Assembly: GCA_934500855.1 (NCBI GenBank)
Contig: CAKSUH010000077.1
Coordinates: 1 to 7,265, forward strand
DNA: 7,265 nucleotides
Source of the DNA: an uncultured Eubacteriales bacterium
GTDB taxonomy: Bacteria > Bacillota > Clostridia > Oscillospirales > CAG-272
Reading direction: 5' to 3'
Shown here: positions 5,224 through 7,265 of the stretch, one piece after another
Layout of the letters: the number at the start of each line of letters is the position of its first letter
Position numbering within the stretch: position 1 is the stretch's first letter
Made by a program: the position numbers and the translations under genes
Notes under the pieces: generated by a model
What the model saw: the letters and a program-made list of their open reading frames with translations, nothing else
The model's database searches: none
Told to the model about the DNA's origin: nothing

Positions 5224-6192
5224 ATGAAACTGAGTGTTCTTGCTAATCTGTACGGCAATAAACCGCTGGACGAAACCCTGCGGATTCTGACGGAACTCGG
5301 CGTTCACACCGTGGAGTTGGGCGCGGGCGGTTATCCCGGAAAGGCACACTGCAACCCCGCGGAGCTTCTGGCTGACGAGGCGAAGTACACGGAATTCATG
5401 AATACGCTGAAGAAGTACGATGTCACGGTCTGCGCGCTCTCCGCGCACGGCAACGCGCTTCACCCGAACAAGGCAATTGCAAAGCAGTTTGACGAGGACT
5501 TCCGCAACGCGGTCCTGCTTGCCGAAAAAATGGGCGTTGACACGGTCATCACCTTCTCGGGATGCCCGGGCGACAGCGACGGCTCGAAGTACCCGAACTG
5601 GGTCACCTGCCCGTGGCCCGAGGACTTCCTTGAAATTCTCAACTGGCAGTGGAACGAGAAGCTGATTCCCTACTGGAAGGAAGCAGGCGCGTTTGCCGAG
5701 GCGCACCATGTGCCGCACATCGCATTTGAGATGCACCCGGGCTTCTGCGTTTACAATGCGGAAACGCTTCTGAAACTCCGCGCGGCGGTCGGTCCCGTTA
5801 TCGGCGCAAACTTCGACCCCTCTCACCTGATCTGGCAGGGCGTTGACCCCGTTGCGGCAATCCGCGCGTTGGCAGGTGCAATCTATCATGTCCACGCAAA
5901 GGACACGAAGGTCGATCGGTACAATACGGCTGTCAACGGTGTGCTTGACACGAAGCACTACAGCGATGAATTGCACCGCTCATGGGTATTCCGCACGGTC
6001 GGCTACGGAAACGGCGAGACCTACTGGCGCGATCTCGTTTCCAATCTGCGTCTTTGCGGCTATGACCGTGTGCTGTCGATCGAACACGAGGACAGCGTGA
6101 TGACGATTGACGAGGGCTTGCGCAAAGCCGTTGACTTCCTGAACAAGGTCATTATCACCGAAGAAAAGCCCACCACCATGTCTTGGGCATAA
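5224..6192 (+). CDS. Sugar phosphate isomerase/epimerase-like TIM-barrel protein
   Basis: This 322-residue cytoplasmic protein belongs to the xylose-isomerase-like TIM-barrel superfamily (AP endonuclease 2 fold, as in IolE, hydroxypyruvate isomerase and tagatose 3-epimerase). The metal-site residues appear in the expected order: E169 in FEMHPG, D198 in ANFDPSHL, H222 or H224 in YHVHAKD, and E287 in SIEHED. SAHGNALHPN (73-82) and ITFSGCPGDSDG (109-120) are typical substrate-loop strands. The length suits the family. The reaction is probably interconversion of a free or acidic sugar or an inosose-like compound, but the substrate cannot be read from sequence. It stands alone between its own promoter and terminator. 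With the hydrolase and regulator nearby it may belong to carbohydrate use. Confidence 0.88.
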   Translation: MKLSVLANLYGNKPLDETLRILTELGVHTVELGAGGYPGKAHCNPAELLADEAKYTEFMNTLKKYDVTVCALSAHGNALHPNKAIAKQFDEDFRNAVLLAEKMGVDTVITFSGCPGDSDGSKYPNWVTCPWPEDFLEILNWQWNEKLIPYWKEAGAFAEAHHVPHIAFEMHPGFCVYNAETLLKLRAAVGPVIGANFDPSHLIWQGVDPVAAIRALAGAIYHVHAKDTKVDRYNTAVNGVLDTKHYSDELHRSWVFRTVGYGNGETYWRDLVSNLRLCGYDRVLSIEHEDSVMTIDEGLRKAVDFLNKVIITEEKPTTMSWA

Positions 6193-6203
6193 TCGCAAAT
6201 CGG

Positions 6204-6239
6204 ATCCCCGGGAGGCACCCGCCCTTCCGGGGATTTTTT
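6204..6239 (+). terminator. Intrinsic terminator of the isomerase gene
   Basis: ATCCCCGGGAGG (6204-6215) pairs with CCTTCCGGGGAT (6223-6234) through 12 bp with one G-U pair around a 7-nt loop, followed by a T-run to 6239. It begins 11 bp after the stop codon. Confidence 0.88.
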
Positions 6240-6346
6240 GTCGGCTCCGTGAATCGGGAATCGCAAGCCGCAAGCGACAAGGACCGGTCCGACTGCCGCA
6301 ATTCGCCGCGCGTAACCGCAACGGACCGCAATTTTTGCTAAATCCC

Positions 6347-6375
6347 TTGACAACCGCCGCTTTTTGTGCTATAAT
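6347..6375 (+). promoter_or_regulatory. Consensus sigma-A promoter of the thiamine unit
   Basis: TTGACA (6347-6352) and TATAAT (6370-6375) are perfect consensus hexamers with an ideal 17-bp spacer. Transcription would start near 6382, just before the riboswitch. Such a strong promoter fits control exerted after initiation by the RNA switch. Confidence 0.92.
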
Positions 6376-6392
6376 ACGACACGAACCGCATA

Positions 6393-6485
6393 GAAATCGG
6401 GGGTGCTGACGCGCAAGCGAAGGCTGAGACGGCGAGAGCCGAACCCTTTCACCTGATACGGGTAATACCGGCGTAGGGAGATTTT
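6393..6485 (+). ncRNA. TPP riboswitch (THI element)
   Basis: All hallmark segments are present in order: GGGGGTGC (6399-6406), GGCTGAGA (6422-6429), AACCCTTTCACCTGAT (6442-6457), then GGGTAATACCGGCGTAGGGA (6460-6479). P1 can form between AAATC (6394-6398) and GATTT (6480-6484). This RNA binds thiamin pyrophosphate. The terminator hairpin 46 nt downstream suggests that ligand binding favours termination and shuts off thiT. The anti-terminator pairing was not resolved by eye. Confidence 0.96.
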
Positions 6486-6530
6486 TCGGATGCAAACCGA
6501 TCCGTCAGAAAGAGGATTGGGCGCGTCCCG

Positions 6531-6562
6531 AATACCGTACGCATTTGTGTGCGGTATTTTTT
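6531..6562 (+). terminator. Riboswitch expression-platform terminator
   Basis: AATACCGTACGC (6531-6542) pairs with GTGTGCGGTATT (6547-6558), including two G-U pairs, around the loop ATTT. T6557-T6562 follow. It ends 20 nt before the thiT start and separates the aptamer from the ribosome binding site, as expected for transcriptional attenuation. Confidence 0.87.
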
Positions 6563-6582
6563 ATTCGTCTCGGAGGTAAAAT

Positions 6583-7185
6583 ATGAGACAATCAAAGATT
6601 CGGATCCTTTCGGAGTGCGCCATGATGCTGGCTCTCTCCATCGCGCTGTCGTTCGCGGTCATCTACAAATTGCCGTGGGGCGGCTCGATCACGCTCTTCT
6701 CCATGCTCCCCGTCATGCTGGTTTCGGTGCGCCACGGGCTGAAATGGGGACTTCCCACCGCGTTTCTCTATTCGCTGTTCCAGTTCTTTCAGGGGCTGCC
6801 GGAAATGATTGGTTGGAGTCTGACCCCCGGAATGTTCGTGGCTTCCATGCTGTTGGACTATCTGCTCGCATTCACGGTTCTGGGTCTTGCGGGACTGTTC
6901 CGCAAAAAGGGCGCGGTCGGATGCCTCGTCGGAATGGTGCTCGCCTGCCTCCTGCGCTTCTTCGTGCACTACCTCTCCGGCATCCTGCTTTGGGTCAACT
7001 ACGACGAATTCATCGTGTTCGGCGAGACCTTCTTCAACCGCCCCAAACTCTATTCCTTCCTGTATAACGGCTCTTATATGCTTCCCGAAACCATCCTGAC
7101 CATTGCGGGCGCTGCTCTGCTCTTCTTTGTCCCGCAGGCGAAAAAGCTGGTCTTTGGCGGAACCGATCTTGCCGATAAGAAGTAA
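6583..7185 (+). CDS. thiT: ThiT thiamine transporter, ECF S component
   Basis: This 200-residue, six-helix membrane protein is the thiamine-binding S component of a group II energy-coupling factor transporter. It would work with EcfA, EcfA' and EcfT encoded elsewhere, since none is in the window. Family motifs seen are YKLPWGGSITL (28-38), VRHGLKWG (49-56), DYLLAFTVLGLAG (92-104), RFFVHYLSGILLW (125-137) and YNGSYMLPE (161-169). The aromatic and His residues of these segments form the thiamine pocket in known ThiT proteins. Length is normal for the family. ATG at 6583 follows GGAGGT (6572-6577) by 5 nt. The upstream TPP riboswitch independently supports a thiamine role. A terminator follows, so the unit is monocistronic. 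Confidence 0.94.
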   Translation: MRQSKIRILSECAMMLALSIALSFAVIYKLPWGGSITLFSMLPVMLVSVRHGLKWGLPTAFLYSLFQFFQGLPEMIGWSLTPGMFVASMLLDYLLAFTVLGLAGLFRKKGAVGCLVGMVLACLLRFFVHYLSGILLWVNYDEFIVFGETFFNRPKLYSFLYNGSYMLPETILTIAGAALLFFVPQAKKLVFGGTDLADKK

Positions 7186-7202
7186 TCTCTTCTCCAATCA
7201 CC

Positions 7203-7240
7203 AAAAACCCCGCACGGCAATCGCCGTGCGGGTTTTTTTT
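7203..7240 (+). terminator. Intrinsic terminator of thiT
   Basis: CCCGCACGGC (7209-7218) pairs with GCCGTGCGGG (7223-7232) around the loop AATC and is followed by eight T residues (7233-7240). A-run 7203-7207 upstream could let it work in the reverse direction too. It starts about 18 bp past the stop codon. Confidence 0.92.
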
Positions 7241-7265
7241 ATCCTTTTTTCTTTCCGTGTAACAC

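Noticed and set aside
5188..5976. 262-codon minus-strand frame
   Set aside because: It is antisense to the isomerase, whose metal-site motifs and RBS establish the coding strand.

Overview
The window looks like chromosomal DNA of a moderately GC-rich Firmicute, most likely an uncultured gut Clostridia (Oscillospirales-like) bacterium. This is inferred from strong GGAGG ribosome binding sites, consensus sigma-A promoters, a ThiT/ECF thiamine system under a TPP riboswitch, a PocR-AraC regulator, and dispersed GTCATTCTGAGCGGAGCGG-type repeats. The taxonomy is not proven by the sequence.

Layout. Positions 1-1654 hold no convincing gene. They carry small hairpins (1-290), a long inverted-repeat element (copy A, about 319-646), a probable decayed arm (about 719-785), and a region (about 890-1380) that looks like a replication origin. 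In that region five exact TTTTCCACA-type DnaA boxes and several near matches lie in about 430 bp. At one edge two abutting boxes, a C-run and CTA-type triplets follow each other in the order described for the bacterial basal unwinding system. A second repeat family (hairpin family) lies at about 1437-1672 and runs into the end of the next gene.

Positions 1655-3325 (minus) encode a cytoplasmic GH123/DUF4091-like putative glycoside hydrolase. It is divergent from a PocR-AraC regulator (3437-4303, plus) across a 111-bp gap with a clear promoter and a candidate operator. The regulator gene ends inside the second hairpin-family copy (about 4293-4522), which is followed by copy B of the inverted-repeat element (about 4542-4910). 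Positions 5224-6192 (plus) encode a xylose-isomerase-like TIM-barrel sugar isomerase/epimerase with its own promoter and terminator. Positions 6347-7240 form a complete thiamine-uptake unit: consensus promoter, TPP riboswitch, intrinsic terminator, thiT and final terminator.

How the genes work together. The hydrolase, the divergent regulator and the isomerase suggest a small carbohydrate-use locus, but no transporter is visible and the substrate is unknown. The thiamine unit is independent. The most notable content is non-coding: the origin-like region with no dnaA in view, and two dispersed repeat families, one of which supplies the stop codons of two unrelated genes.
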